From contig JAGAPK010000033.1 of NCBI GenBank assembly GCA_017623295.1, positions 151,860 through 215,859 on the forward strand: 64,000 nt of DNA, read 5' to 3'. A program made the position numbers and the translations under genes. Each line of letters begins with the position of its first letter. Within the stretch, counting starts at the first letter, position 1. The notes beneath the pieces were generated by a model that worked only from the letters and a program-made list of their open reading frames with translations, did not search any database and was not told where the DNA came from. This document shows positions 56,182 through 64,000 of the stretch, piece after piece. This DNA comes from Lachnospiraceae bacterium (lineage in GTDB: Bacteria; Bacillota; Clostridia; Lachnospirales; Lachnospiraceae).

Positions 56182-57399
56182 ATGGCACAGATATGGGAAT
56201 ATATTAAAATTGCTTTGATGAATATCAAAAGCAATAAAGGACGTTCTGTTCTTACCATGCTCGGTATCATTATCGGTATTGCTTCTGTTATCATGATTAT
56301 TTCCATTGGTAACGGAGTACGGAATCAGATTAACAGTGATCTGGATTCTATGGCGGGTGGTCAGATTGCAATTTATACAAATGACTCCAGTAAAGATAAT
56401 ACCGTTACTTTTAATGATGAAGATTTCGAAGCAATTATGGAAAAAGTACCGAATGTAAAAGGCGTTACACCGAAATATTCTATGTATGCAGCCGGTGAAG
56501 GCCGCAAAGGTAATTTTGAAGCAATTGTATATGCGGGAAATGAAGCTTTGGAGTATTGTGCAGCAACAGAACCGATTGTAAAAGGCAGATACTTCACCGC
56601 AAGTGACTATTACAGCGGAAACAAAGTATGCGTCATAACAGAAGGCAGTGCAATTAAGCTTTTTGGTACAACAGATGTTGTCGGTATGAGTTTTGACGTT
56701 ACCATTTATAATGTTACACAGGAGCTAACTATTGTAGGTATCCGAGAGGACAGCAGTGCAGTTATGCTTTCTATGCTGAGTGGTGATTATTTGCAGGTAG
56801 AACTGCCAATGACAACACTGGGAGCAAGTTATGATTTTTATGTAGAAGATTTCACACAGTTTTATATTGTTGCAGAAGCTTCTGAAGATTCTGCTCAGAT
56901 TGCAGAAGACAGTATTCGCCTGATGGAGAATCGACACGGAGTACGAGGAGAAAATAAGATTCTGGTAGAAAGTTTTGCAGACTATACCGAGCAGTACGAC
57001 AGTATTTTAGGTGTCATTACCGTATTCATTTCTTTTGTTGCCGCGATTTCCTTACTGGTAGGCGGTATCGGTGTTATGAATATCATGCTGGTATCGGTAA
57101 CAGAGCGTACAAGAGAAATTGGTATTCGTAAATCGCTTGGAGCAAGAACAGGTTCTATTTTGTTACAGTTCCTGGCAGAGGCGGGCATCATTACCCTGCT
57201 GGGTGGTATCATTGGTATTGTCCTCGGTGGGCTTGGAGCTGCCGGAATTTGCAGTGCTATGGGCTTTGCGACACAGATAAAGGCATCTACGGTTATCATT
57301 GCGACACTATTTTCTTCAGCAGTTGGTATTTTCTTCGGAATTTATCCGGCGAAGAAAGCGGCGAAGCTGAGTCCGATAGAAGCACTAAGACACGAGTAG
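56182..57399 (+). CDS. MacB-like ABC permease (FtsX fold)
   Basis: A 405-residue permease with one N-terminal helix (about 20-42, RSVLTMLGIIIGIASVIMIISIGNG), a large exported domain about 45-275, and three C-terminal helices, one with LVGGIGVMNIMLVSVTERTREIGIRKSLGAR, the MacB/FtsX signature. The end IYPAKKAAKLSPIEALRHE is typical. It completes the operon with the ATPase and adaptor. Confidence 0.93.
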   Translation: MAQIWEYIKIALMNIKSNKGRSVLTMLGIIIGIASVIMIISIGNGVRNQINSDLDSMAGGQIAIYTNDSSKDNTVTFNDEDFEAIMEKVPNVKGVTPKYSMYAAGEGRKGNFEAIVYAGNEALEYCAATEPIVKGRYFTASDYYSGNKVCVITEGSAIKLFGTTDVVGMSFDVTIYNVTQELTIVGIREDSSAVMLSMLSGDYLQVELPMTTLGASYDFYVEDFTQFYIVAEASEDSAQIAEDSIRLMENRHGVRGENKILVESFADYTEQYDSILGVITVFISFVAAISLLVGGIGVMNIMLVSVTERTREIGIRKSLGARTGSILLQFLAEAGIITLLGGIIGIVLGGLGAAGICSAMGFATQIKASTVIIATLFSSAVGIFFGIYPAKKAAKLSPIEALRHE

Positions 57400-57404
57400 T
57401 ATTC

Positions 57405-57466
57405 CGAGAAAAATTTCCCGCTTGGGCACGTTTTTTACGCCCCGGCGGCTGGGAATCTTTTTCTCG
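57405..57466 (+). other. Long inverted repeat after the MacAB-like operon
   Basis: CGAGAAAAATTTCCCGC and GCGGCTGGGAATCTTTTTCTCG form a long imperfect stem around a GC-rich centre. It is followed by A/T rather than a T run, so it may be a 3'-end stabiliser or a dispersed repeat. Confidence 0.45.
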
Positions 57467-57488
57467 AAATATAAATTCATGTCCACAC

Positions 57489-57558
57489 TTGCACTTTGGG
57501 GAATTTTCAGTATAATAGAGTAAGTAGAGAAAGCACCTACATTGTAGGTGCTTTTTTA
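57489..57558 (+). promoter_or_regulatory. Promoter followed at once by a terminator, before the tsaE operon
   Basis: TTGCAC (57489-57494), 16 bases, TATAAT (57511-57516) predicts a start near 57523. Only about eight bases later a perfect stem AAGCACCTAC/GTAGGTGCTT (57531-57553) with a T tail would stop the transcript after about 35 bases. Either it is an attenuator for the operon or a source of a tiny RNA. Confidence 0.6.
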
Positions 57559-57592
57559 AGAGGGTGTGGAGATAAGAAAGGCATGGTATTGT

Positions 57593-58072
57593 ATGGAAGT
57601 AGAATTTGATGTAAAAATGGAATCTGGTATTTTGTATGATTATATGATGCACCACACTTTTAGCAGTTTCTCGGGTTTGTTAGGGGCAGTAGCAGGTGCT
57701 TTATTACTGGTTGCTTATTATGCGGACAGACAGATTATTTTTTTGATTTTTGGTCTGATTATATTGCTTTATCAGCCCTGGACGCTTTTTCTGAAATCCA
57801 AACAGCAGATGGTGAATAATCCGGCATTTAAGAAACCATTACATTATAAATTGACCGAAGAAGGTATTGAAGTATCCCAGGATGGTGAAGTACAGACTCA
57901 GAAGTGGGAAGATATGTACAAAGCGGTTTCTACCAACAGCAGCATTGTTGTTTATACAACACAGGTGAATGCCTGTATTTTCCCGAAAAAGGATTTGGGA
58001 GAAACCAGATATAAGGTCATTGAAATGATTTCAACGCATATGCCGCCGAAAAAAGTAAAAATTAAACAGTGA
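57593..58072 (+). CDS. YcxB-like membrane protein
   Basis: A protein of 159 residues from ATG 57593 (168 if GTG 57566 is used). Neither start has a good ribosome site: GAGGGT lies too close to the GTG and AAAGG about 15 bases from the ATG. EFDVKMESGILYDYMMHHTF and two hydrophobic segments (about 25-65) lead to the YcxB-like C-terminal domain HYKLTEEGIEVSQDGEVQTQKWEDMYKAVSTNSSIVVYTT. The function of this domain is not known. First gene of the tsaE operon. Confidence 0.72.
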   Translation: MEVEFDVKMESGILYDYMMHHTFSSFSGLLGAVAGALLLVAYYADRQIIFLIFGLIILLYQPWTLFLKSKQQMVNNPAFKKPLHYKLTEEGIEVSQDGEVQTQKWEDMYKAVSTNSSIVVYTTQVNACIFPKKDLGETRYKVIEMISTHMPPKKVKIKQ

Positions 58073-58111
58073 TGCGAAATAAAGATTAGGATGAAGAGAA
58101 ATAAATAAGTT

Positions 58112-58549
58112 ATGGAACAAATAATAGAAACATACAGCGCACAGGAAACATTTGATTTTGGAAAAAAAATAGGCGAATCGGTGCAACCCGGACAAGTCTA
58201 TACTTTAATAGGTGATCTGGGTGTGGGCAAAACTGTTTTTACGCAGGGACTTGCCGAGGGACTTGGCATAACAGAGCCGGTAAACAGTCCGACTTTTACT
58301 ATTGTACAGATTTATGAAGAAGGCAGAATGCCTTTTTATCATTTTGATGTATATCGCATTGGCGATGTGGAAGAAATGGAAGAAATCGGTTATGAAGACT
58401 GTTTCTATGGAGAAGGCGTATGTCTGATTGAATGGGCAAACCTGATTGAAGAGATTCTGCCGGAAAATTATACGCAGATAACGATTGAAAAAAATCCGGA
58501 GAAAGGTTTTGACTACCGGAAAATTACGATAGAAGAGTGTGGCAGATAA
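58112..58549 (+). CDS. tsaE: tRNA threonylcarbamoyladenosine synthesis ATPase TsaE
   Basis: A small P-loop ATPase (145 residues) that acts with TsaB and TsaD to make t6A at position 37 of ANN-reading tRNAs. Walker A is GDLGVGKTVFTQG, then NSPTFTIVQIYE and the conserved HFDVYRIGD and LIEWANLIEE. It shares an operon with tsaB, rimI and, further down, tsaD. Confidence 0.95.
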   Translation: MEQIIETYSAQETFDFGKKIGESVQPGQVYTLIGDLGVGKTVFTQGLAEGLGITEPVNSPTFTIVQIYEEGRMPFYHFDVYRIGDVEEMEEIGYEDCFYGEGVCLIEWANLIEEILPENYTQITIEKNPEKGFDYRKITIEECGR

Positions 58550-58588
58550 GCTACATGATAGCAGCAAAAGGCAGCATGGAGGATGAAT

Positions 58589-59308
58589 ATGAGACTGATA
58601 GCATTGGACAGTTCTGGTTTAGTGGCTTCTGTGGCAGTAGTCGAAGATGATTTATTGATTGCAGAATATACAATTCAATATAAGAAAACACATTCTCAGA
58701 CATTACTGCCGATGTTAGATGAAGTGAAAAAAATGATTGATTTGGATTTTGGACAGATTGATGCGATTGCAGTGGCAGCAGGACCGGGAACCTTTACCGG
58801 ACTTCGAATCGGCAGCGCAACTGCGAAAGGACTTGCGTTTGCAATGGAAAAACCAATTGTAGGCGTGCCCACATTAGATGGTCTTGCTTATAATTTATAC
58901 GGAACGGACAAAATTGTCTGTCCCATTATGGATGCCAGAAGAAGTCAGGTCTATACCGGAATTTATGAATTTATAAAAGAAGATAATGTATACACACTTC
59001 ATATTATTAAAGAACAATGCGCTGTTGCATTTGATGAGATTGCGCAGGCACTGAATGAGCTTGGAAAAGAAGTTATCTTTTTAGGTGACGGAGTTCCTGT
59101 TTTTGCAGAAAGAATGAAAGAAGTGATGTCCGTTCCGTATACTTTTGCACCGGCTCATATGAACAGACAGCGCGCAGGCAGTATAGGTGTGCTTGGCAGT
59201 ATTTATTATAAACAGGGAAAAATACAGAAAGCAGAAGAACATGCACCGGAATATCTGCGGTTGTCACAGGCAGAACGCGAACGGAAAGAGCAGGAAGCAA
59301 CAGTATGA
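58589..59308 (+). CDS. tsaB: t6A biosynthesis protein TsaB
   Basis: An ASKHA-fold scaffold partner of TsaD, 239 residues. It starts MRLIALDSSGLVASVAVVED and has the typical HSQTLLPMLDE, AAGPGTFTGLRIGSATAKGLAFA and MDARRSQVYTG. ATG 58589 is chosen because GGAGG would touch ATG 58583 without spacing. Its stop overlaps the rimI start as ATGA. Confidence 0.95.
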   Translation: MRLIALDSSGLVASVAVVEDDLLIAEYTIQYKKTHSQTLLPMLDEVKKMIDLDFGQIDAIAVAAGPGTFTGLRIGSATAKGLAFAMEKPIVGVPTLDGLAYNLYGTDKIVCPIMDARRSQVYTGIYEFIKEDNVYTLHIIKEQCAVAFDEIAQALNELGKEVIFLGDGVPVFAERMKEVMSVPYTFAPAHMNRQRAGSIGVLGSIYYKQGKIQKAEEHAPEYLRLSQAERERKEQEATV

Positions 59309-59757
59309 GAAATCACATCGAGATGCTGCAGATTCGACGGATGGAACGGGGCGATGTAGAGAGAATCAGCCAGTTGGAAGAAGAAACTTTTTCCATGCCC
59401 TGGTCAAGAGATGCTTTTTTAGAAATGATAGAAAAAGAAGATGCAAGATATTATGTAGCAGAAGCAGACGGTGAAGTAGTAGGCGGCTGTGGTGTGCTGA
59501 TGATAGCCGGAGAAGGCGATATCACCAATGTAGTCATTGATAAAAATTACAGAAATCAAGGTATTGGAACGAAAATGCTGCAATATCTTATAGAGGATGG
59601 CTATCAGAATGGCCTGACGGCTTTTACGTTGGAAGTGCGTGTCAGCAACGAAAGTGCGATACATGTTTATGAAAAATTGGGATTTTTTTCCGAGGGAATT
59701 CGCCCAAACTTCTATGAAAAACCGACAGAAGATGCTATGATAATGTGGAAGAGATAG
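59305..59757 (+). CDS. rimI: Ribosomal protein S18-alanine N-acetyltransferase
   Basis: A GNAT acetyltransferase of 150 residues. Landmarks are QLEEETFSMPWSRDAF, the acetyl-CoA loop RNQGIGTKML and NESAIHVYEKLGF, then RPNFYEKPTEDAMIMWKR, all typical of RimI. It acetylates protein N-termini; location in the tsaB-tsaD operon is usual in Firmicutes. Translation is coupled to tsaB by a four-base overlap. Confidence 0.92.
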   Translation: MRNHIEMLQIRRMERGDVERISQLEEETFSMPWSRDAFLEMIEKEDARYYVAEADGEVVGGCGVLMIAGEGDITNVVIDKNYRNQGIGTKMLQYLIEDGYQNGLTAFTLEVRVSNESAIHVYEKLGFFSEGIRPNFYEKPTEDAMIMWKR

Positions 59758-59850
59758 GAAACAGATAGAATATTTACCACTGTTTTTACATATTTCAGAT
59801 TGTTATAATAAGAACAGACACAAGACGAAATGTAGGTACAGGAGGGTATG

Positions 59851-60099
59851 ATGAGAGTATATCTGGATGAGAAAGAAAAAGAATTGGTTACAGTGATTTG
59901 CAATCAGTGCAAGAAGGAATTATTGGTAGAAAATGGAATTTTAAAAGAAGAATGTATCCATGTTACCCATGATTTCGGCTTTTTCGGACAAAGAGACGGA
60001 GAAACACACCGTTTTGATTTGTGTGAAGAGTGTTATAACAAAATGATTGCGAAGTTTCAGATTCCGGTAGAGAAACAGGAACGCAAAGAATTATTGTAG
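59851..60099 (+). CDS. Small zinc-ribbon-like protein of unknown function
   Basis: An 82-residue protein with two Cys pairs (CNQCKK and CEECYNK) around a DFGFFGQRDGETHRFDLC segment, so a small zinc-bound domain is likely. ATG 59851 follows ACAGGAGGG. I do not recognise a named family. It sits between rimI and rnz in the same direction and may belong to the operon. Confidence 0.7.
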   Translation: MRVYLDEKEKELVTVICNQCKKELLVENGILKEECIHVTHDFGFFGQRDGETHRFDLCEECYNKMIAKFQIPVEKQERKELL

Positions 60100-60121
60100 C
60101 CTGACATGAACAGGAGTGCCA

Positions 60122-61030
60122 ATGTTAGATGTTTGTTTGCTTGGAACGGGAGGAATGATGCCACTGCCTTACAGATGGCTTACGTCCTTGATGGCAAGAT
60201 ATAATGGAAAAAGTATATTGATTGATTGTGGCGAAGGAACACAGATTGCCATGAAGGAAAAAGGATGGAGTCCGAAGCCGATTGATATTATCTGTTTTAC
60301 GCATTTTCATGCAGACCATATCAGCGGATTGCCGGGAATGCTTCTGACAATGGGAAATGCAGAGAGAACAGAACCGCTATTGTTGATTGGTCCCAAAGGC
60401 TTGACGAAAGTTGTGTCAGCATTGCGCGTTATTGCACCGGAGCTTCCTTTTGAAATTGAATGTATGGAACTGACGGAACCAGAACAGACGTTATTTTTTG
60501 ATGGATTCCGTATAGAGGCTTTTAAGGTCAATCATAATGTAGTTTGCTATGGCTATAACATTGTCATTGACCGAGTTGGTAAATTTGATGTTGAGAAAGC
60601 AAAAGAGCAGGGCATCGAGCAACGTTACTGGAATCGTCTGCAGAAAGGCGAAACGATTGAGACAGAGCAGGGAATCTTAACACCGGATATGGTACTTGGT
60701 CCACCGAGAAAAGGAATTAAGCTTACGTATTGTACCGACACCAGACCAACTGACAGTATTGTCAGAAATGCTGACAGTGCTGACTTATTTATCTGCGAGG
60801 GTATGTATGGTGAACCGGATAAGCAGAAAAAAGCCAAAGAATATAAGCACATGACCTTTTATGAGGCAGCGACATTGGCGAAAGAAGCAAATGTCAAGGA
60901 AATGTGGCTGACTCATTACAGTCCGTCTCTTGTGAGAGCAGAAGATTATATGAAAGATGTAAGAAAGATATTTTCCAATGCAATAGCAGGAAAAGACGGC
61001 ATGAGTGTAGATTTATTGTTTGAAGAATAA
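60122..61030 (+). CDS. rnz: Ribonuclease Z (MBL fold)
   Basis: Metallo-beta-lactamase-fold protein of 302 residues. The metal motif is THFHADHISGLPG, preceded by LLGTGGMMPLPYRWLTS and CGEGTQIAMKEKGW, and followed by YCTDTRPTDSI and the final LTHYSPSL, as in RNase Z/ElaC, which cuts tRNA 3' trailers. It is slightly divergent from textbook RNase Z in the flexible-arm region, so another tRNA-processing MBL enzyme is the main alternative. ATG 60122 has CAGGAG before it. Confidence 0.85.
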   Translation: MLDVCLLGTGGMMPLPYRWLTSLMARYNGKSILIDCGEGTQIAMKEKGWSPKPIDIICFTHFHADHISGLPGMLLTMGNAERTEPLLLIGPKGLTKVVSALRVIAPELPFEIECMELTEPEQTLFFDGFRIEAFKVNHNVVCYGYNIVIDRVGKFDVEKAKEQGIEQRYWNRLQKGETIETEQGILTPDMVLGPPRKGIKLTYCTDTRPTDSIVRNADSADLFICEGMYGEPDKQKKAKEYKHMTFYEAATLAKEANVKEMWLTHYSPSLVRAEDYMKDVRKIFSNAIAGKDGMSVDLLFEE

Positions 61031-61049
61031 GGGGTAAAGGAGGAAGCGT

Positions 61050-61616
61050 ATGAAGAACAAAAACGGAATCAAGCTATTGATAATAGGTGTTATTTTAGCA
61101 GTATTAGTCGTTGGATACTATTTTTATTTGTCCAACCAAAAGAGTACAACCAAAGAAGAAGTCGTGGAATCCACACTGGTGCAGTCCGTTCTGATGAAGG
61201 ATTTGGAGAAAAGCTATCCACCGACTCCGAAGGAAGTAGTCAAATATTTTAATGAGATTTCAAAATGCTTCTATAACGAAAGCTATACAGAAGAAGAATT
61301 ATATGATATGGCAATGCAGATTCAGGGACTCTATGATGATGAACTGATTGCCCAGAAAACAGAAGAACAGTATATTACAGATTTAAAAAGTGATATTGCT
61401 GAGATGAAAAACAACAAATGTACAATCTCATCCTATCAGTTATCCGCAAGTACAGATGTATATTATTTTACGGAACAGGACAGAAAGTGTGCAAGACTTT
61501 ATTGCGAATACAGCATGCTCCAGGGAACCGAAAGAGTTTCCAGTATGGTTGTGTTTGTTTTGCGACAGGATGAAAACGAACACTGGAAAATCCTGGGATG
61601 GGATTTAGACGAATAA
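61050..61616 (+). CDS. Membrane-anchored exported protein (DUF6715-like)
   Basis: A 188-residue protein: short basic N-terminus, one helix (about 8-28, IKLLIIGVILAVLVVGYYFYL), then a helical and beta domain with KSYPPTPKEVVKYFNEISKCFYNESYTEEELYDMA and an NTF2-like end (VVFVLRQDENEHWKILGWDL). The PPTPKEVVKYFNEI core fits my memory of the DUF6715 family. Function unknown. AAGGAGG precedes the ATG, 20 bases after rnz. Confidence 0.72.
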   Translation: MKNKNGIKLLIIGVILAVLVVGYYFYLSNQKSTTKEEVVESTLVQSVLMKDLEKSYPPTPKEVVKYFNEISKCFYNESYTEEELYDMAMQIQGLYDDELIAQKTEEQYITDLKSDIAEMKNNKCTISSYQLSASTDVYYFTEQDRKCARLYCEYSMLQGTERVSSMVVFVLRQDENEHWKILGWDLDE

Positions 61617-61670
61617 TTAGGTAATTGCGAAAACACAAGAAATGAATGTGAGAAAGGAATGTAAGGCGAA

Positions 61671-62699
61671 ATGGAAAAAGAAGATGTGCTGATACTGGCA
61701 ATCGAAAGCTCCTGTGATGAAACAGCAGCGGCTGTTGTAAAAAATGGCAGAGAGGTGCTGTCTAATATCATATCTTCACAGATTGCATTACATACCCTGT
61801 ATGGTGGCGTTGTACCGGAAATTGCCTCCAGAAAACATATTGAGAAAATAAATCAGGTCATTGAAGAAGCACTGAAAGAAGCAGGCGTAACGTTACAGGA
61901 TATTACTGCAATTGCGGTAACCTACGGACCTGGCCTTGTTGGTGCGCTGTTAGTTGGTGTTTCAACAGCTAAGGCAATCAGCCTTGCTTCCGGAATACCT
62001 TTAATTGGCGTACATCATATTGAAGGACATATCAGCGCGAATTACATTGAAAATAAGGAATTGGAGCCGCCGTTCATCTGTCTTGTTGTGTCGGGTGGAC
62101 ACTCTCATTTGGTTGCTGTAAAAGATTATGGCGAATATGAAATTCTTGGACGGACAAGAGACGATGCGGCAGGAGAAGCTTTTGACAAAGTAGCAAGAGC
62201 AATTGGTTTGGGATATCCGGGCGGACCTAAAATTGACAAGGTGGCCAAAGAGGGTAATCCGGAAGCCATTCATTTTCCACGTGCAAAAGTAGTAGATGCG
62301 GTTTATGATTTCAGTTTCAGCGGATTAAAGTCAGCTGTTTTAAACTATTTAAATTCCTGTGAAATGAAAGGAATCACGATTTGCCAGGCAGATGTGGCAG
62401 CGTCATTCCAGAAAGCAGTTGTGGATGTTTTGGTAGAACATTCCATGCAGGCAGTGAAGGAATATGGACTGAATAAATTTGCCATAGCAGGTGGCGTGGC
62501 ATCCAATTCTTCTTTGCGGGAAGCGTTAGCCAAAGAATGTGAAGCCAGAAAAATTGAATTTTATCATCCGTCACCGATTTTCTGTACCGACAATGCGGCA
62601 ATGATTGGTGTGGCAGGATATTATGAATACTGTAAAGGCGTGCGTCATGGCTATGATTTGAACGCTGTACCGAATTTGCGACTGGGAGAAAGAGTTTGA
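61671..62699 (+). CDS. tsaD: tRNA N6-adenosine threonylcarbamoyltransferase
   Basis: Transfers the threonylcarbamoyl group to A37. The 342-residue ASKHA protein has [12 protein letters not shown], the metal motif [38 protein letters not shown] and the late [12 protein letters not shown]. It belongs with tsaE and tsaB upstream. AGAAAGGAATGTAAGG lies before ATG 61671. Confidence 0.97.
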   Translation: MEKEDVLILAIESSCDETAAAVVKNGREVLSNIISSQIALHTLYGGVVPEIASRKHIEKINQVIEEALKEAGVTLQDITAIAVTYGPGLVGALLVGVSTAKAISLASGIPLIGVHHIEGHISANYIENKELEPPFICLVVSGGHSHLVAVKDYGEYEILGRTRDDAAGEAFDKVARAIGLGYPGGPKIDKVAKEGNPEAIHFPRAKVVDAVYDFSFSGLKSAVLNYLNSCEMKGITICQADVAASFQKAVVDVLVEHSMQAVKEYGLNKFAIAGGVASNSSLREALAKECEARKIEFYHPSPIFCTDNAAMIGVAGYYEYCKGVRHGYDLNAVPNLRLGERV

Positions 62700-62740
62700 T
62701 AAGTGCCGCAAAAGTGCGGTATGGAGGATAGGAAAAATAT

Positions 62741-63451
62741 ATGGCAGTGAAAAATAAATCGGTGGCCGTAGTGCTTGCAGCGGGGCAGGGAAAAAGAATG
62801 CGCAGCAATGTGCAGAAACAATACTTGTTGCTGCAGGATAAGCCGGTCATTTATTATGCGCTGAAAGCATTTCAGGACAGTTTTGTTGATGAAATCATTC
62901 TGGTAGTCGGACAGGGCGAAGTAGACTATTGTAAAAAAGAAATTGTAGATAAATTTCGGTTTACTAAAGTGAGCAATATTGTAGAAGGCGGAAAAGAACG
63001 TTATCATTCTGTTGCAAACGGACTGAAAGCGATAGAAGGAGACGGCTATGTTTTTATACATGATGGAGCCAGACCTTTTGTGACCGAAGAAATTCTGACC
63101 CGTGCTTATACGGCAGTGCAGGAGCATCATGCCTGTGTGGTTGGGATGCCGGTCAAAGATACAATTAAGATAGTGGATGAAAATCAGTTTGCCAAGACAA
63201 CGCCAAACAGAGAAACAGTATGGCAAGTGCAGACACCACAGGTTTTTACCGTGCAGCTTGCCAAAGAAGCATATGAGAAGTTGTTAGTAGAAGAAGAAAA
63301 CCTCAAACAACAGGGAATTAAAATTACCGATGATGCTATGGTGGTGGAAACTTTGTTACAGCATCCTGTTAAATTGGTGGAAGGTTCTTATGAGAATATC
63401 AAGATTACAACACCGGAAGACATAGATGTTGCGGTTTCTTTTCTGAAATAA
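62741..63451 (+). CDS. ispD: 2-C-methyl-D-erythritol 4-phosphate cytidylyltransferase
   Basis: Second dedicated MEP-pathway step for isoprenoids, forming CDP-methylerythritol. Length is 236 residues. VVLAAGQGKRMRSNVQKQYLLLQDKPVI is the CTP-binding start; VEGGKERYHSVANGL, VFIHDGARPFV, VKDTIK and WQVQTPQVF follow in order, and the end has ITTPEDIDVA. It starts 41 bases after tsaD with AGGATAGGA upstream. Confidence 0.96.
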   Translation: MAVKNKSVAVVLAAGQGKRMRSNVQKQYLLLQDKPVIYYALKAFQDSFVDEIILVVGQGEVDYCKKEIVDKFRFTKVSNIVEGGKERYHSVANGLKAIEGDGYVFIHDGARPFVTEEILTRAYTAVQEHHACVVGMPVKDTIKIVDENQFAKTTPNRETVWQVQTPQVFTVQLAKEAYEKLLVEEENLKQQGIKITDDAMVVETLLQHPVKLVEGSYENIKITTPEDIDVAVSFLK

Positions 63452-63535
63452 GGCAGATTTTGTGGGATGAAATGCTTCCTATATATTCGGAAAAATGAAC
63501 AGGAAAAAATGTTTAAAAAATTCTAAAAAAAGTTG

Positions 63536-63564
63536 TTGACACTAATATTCTTTTTTGCTACAAT
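63536..63564 (+). promoter_or_regulatory. Strong promoter of the tRNA-Ser genes
   Basis: Perfect TTGACA (63536-63541), 17 bases, TACAAT (63559-63564), the strength expected for stable RNA. Confidence 0.88.
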
Positions 63565-63604
63565 AATCCTTGCGCTGACCGAGAGGGATGCGTAAGCGAA
63601 ACAT

Positions 63605-63690
63605 GGAGAGGTATCGAAGTGGTCATAACGAGGCGGTCTTGAAAACCGTTTGTCCGCAAGGGCGCGTGGGTTCGAATCCCACCCTCTCCG
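63605..63690 (+). tRNA. tRNA-Ser (anticodon UGA)
   Basis: Acceptor arms GGAGAGG and CCTCTCC, discriminator G, no encoded CCA. The anticodon loop CTTGAAA gives UGA, which reads UCN serine codons. A long variable arm (GTCCGCAAGGGC region) and the T loop TTCGAATC confirm a class II serine tRNA. Confidence 0.95.
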
Positions 63691-63745
63691 CTGGAGATAC
63701 CTTCTCCGACGAATCTTTATATAGATTATGAATCAGCTTTAATGT

Positions 63746-63835
63746 GGAGAAGTACCCAAGATGGCTGAAGGGACACCCCTGGAAAGGGTGCAGGTCGTTA
63801 ATAGCGGCGCGAGGGTTCAAATCCCTCCTTCTCCG
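63746..63835 (+). tRNA. tRNA-Ser (anticodon GGA)
   Basis: Acceptor arms GGAGAAG and CTTCTCC, discriminator G, no encoded CCA. Anticodon loop CTGGAAA gives GGA, reading UCC and UCU. The long variable arm (GTCGTTAATAGCGGC) fits serine. It lies 55 bases after the first tRNA-Ser and is probably cotranscribed. Confidence 0.95.
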
Positions 63836-64000
63836 TTCGGACCACTTGTTGGTACGAAATGAACTTTGACAAATAAACAGTAATGCAACCCTGAAAATTC
63901 AAACAGAATTATTCAGAGAACAAAAACCAAGTAAAAGCAGTAAAGTTGAAAAACACTTAACTGTAACGGAAACAAGAAGCCAAGCTATCTTGTGACCGGA
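63836..64000 (+). other. Possible stable-RNA leader or spacer at the right edge
   Basis: No gene is visible in the last 165 bases. TGAACTTTGACAA (63860-63872) resembles the boxA antitermination motif, and CAACCCTGAAAATTCAAACAG recalls rRNA spacer sequence of Clostridia, as does the end GAAGCCAAGC. The window may stop within the leader of an rRNA operon. Confidence 0.3.

Overview
The window reads as chromosomal DNA of an anaerobic Firmicute, most likely a butyrate-forming Lachnospiraceae (Clostridia). Pointers are the ptb-buk butyrate pair, DapL-type lysine synthesis, an aspS-gatCAB transamidation operon behind a T-box, a standalone AICAR transformylase next to an archaeal-type IMP cyclohydrolase, a glnA-ANTAR pair, strong AGGAGG ribosome sites and moderately low GC. 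The species cannot be named from the sequence alone.

Layout: 0-4.5 kb holds a frameshifted acyltransferase-3 gene, a small membrane protein, a GT2 glycosyltransferase, a HisC-type aminotransferase and a small export protein. 4.6-11.3 kb holds a large surface GH20 hexosaminidase, a methyltransferase, hslO and nadE. 11.3-14.6 kb is an accessory islet: an XRE-HTH/ABC-ATPase fusion interrupted by one in-frame TAG, its permease, an Rpn-nuclease remnant, and a type I toxin-antitoxin module (holin-like toxin plus convergent antisense RNA). 14.6-18.5 kb holds a membrane protein, glnA with an attenuator-like leader, an ANTAR regulator and a LacI regulator. 18.5-22.3 kb holds a MATE exporter behind a perfect 22-bp palindrome, then dapF and dapL. 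22.3-27.2 kb is an envelope-stress-like cluster: Glu-rich lipoprotein, ECF sigma factor, membrane anti-sigma candidate, VWA lipoprotein and DUF5684-like protein. 27.2-32.7 kb is the T-box-aspS-gatC-gatA-gatB operon, which supports Asn-tRNA formation by transamidation. 32.7-40.5 kb holds membrane proteins, guaB, a GGDEF/EAL protein, and the split last two purine steps. 40.6-43.8 kb holds a polysaccharide deacetylase and ptb-buk. 44-47.8 kb holds secA and prfB with its autoregulatory +1 frameshift. 47.8-52.4 kb holds three minus-strand surface or membrane genes and tex. 52.4-57.4 kb holds an FMN riboswitch with ribU and a MacAB-like export operon. 57.5-63.5 kb is a long operon with tsaE, tsaB, rimI, rnz, tsaD and ispD. 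63.5-64 kb holds two tRNA-Ser genes and probably the start of an rRNA leader.

Regulation through RNA is the recurring theme: a T-box whose specifier bases GAAC contain both a Glu and an Asn codon, an FMN riboswitch followed by a second unexplained hairpin, the prfB recoding site, an attenuator-like glnA leader beside an ANTAR gene, and a toxin mRNA whose leader can pair with its own ribosome site. The most unusual protein candidate is the DNA-binding/ABC-ATPase fusion in the islet.
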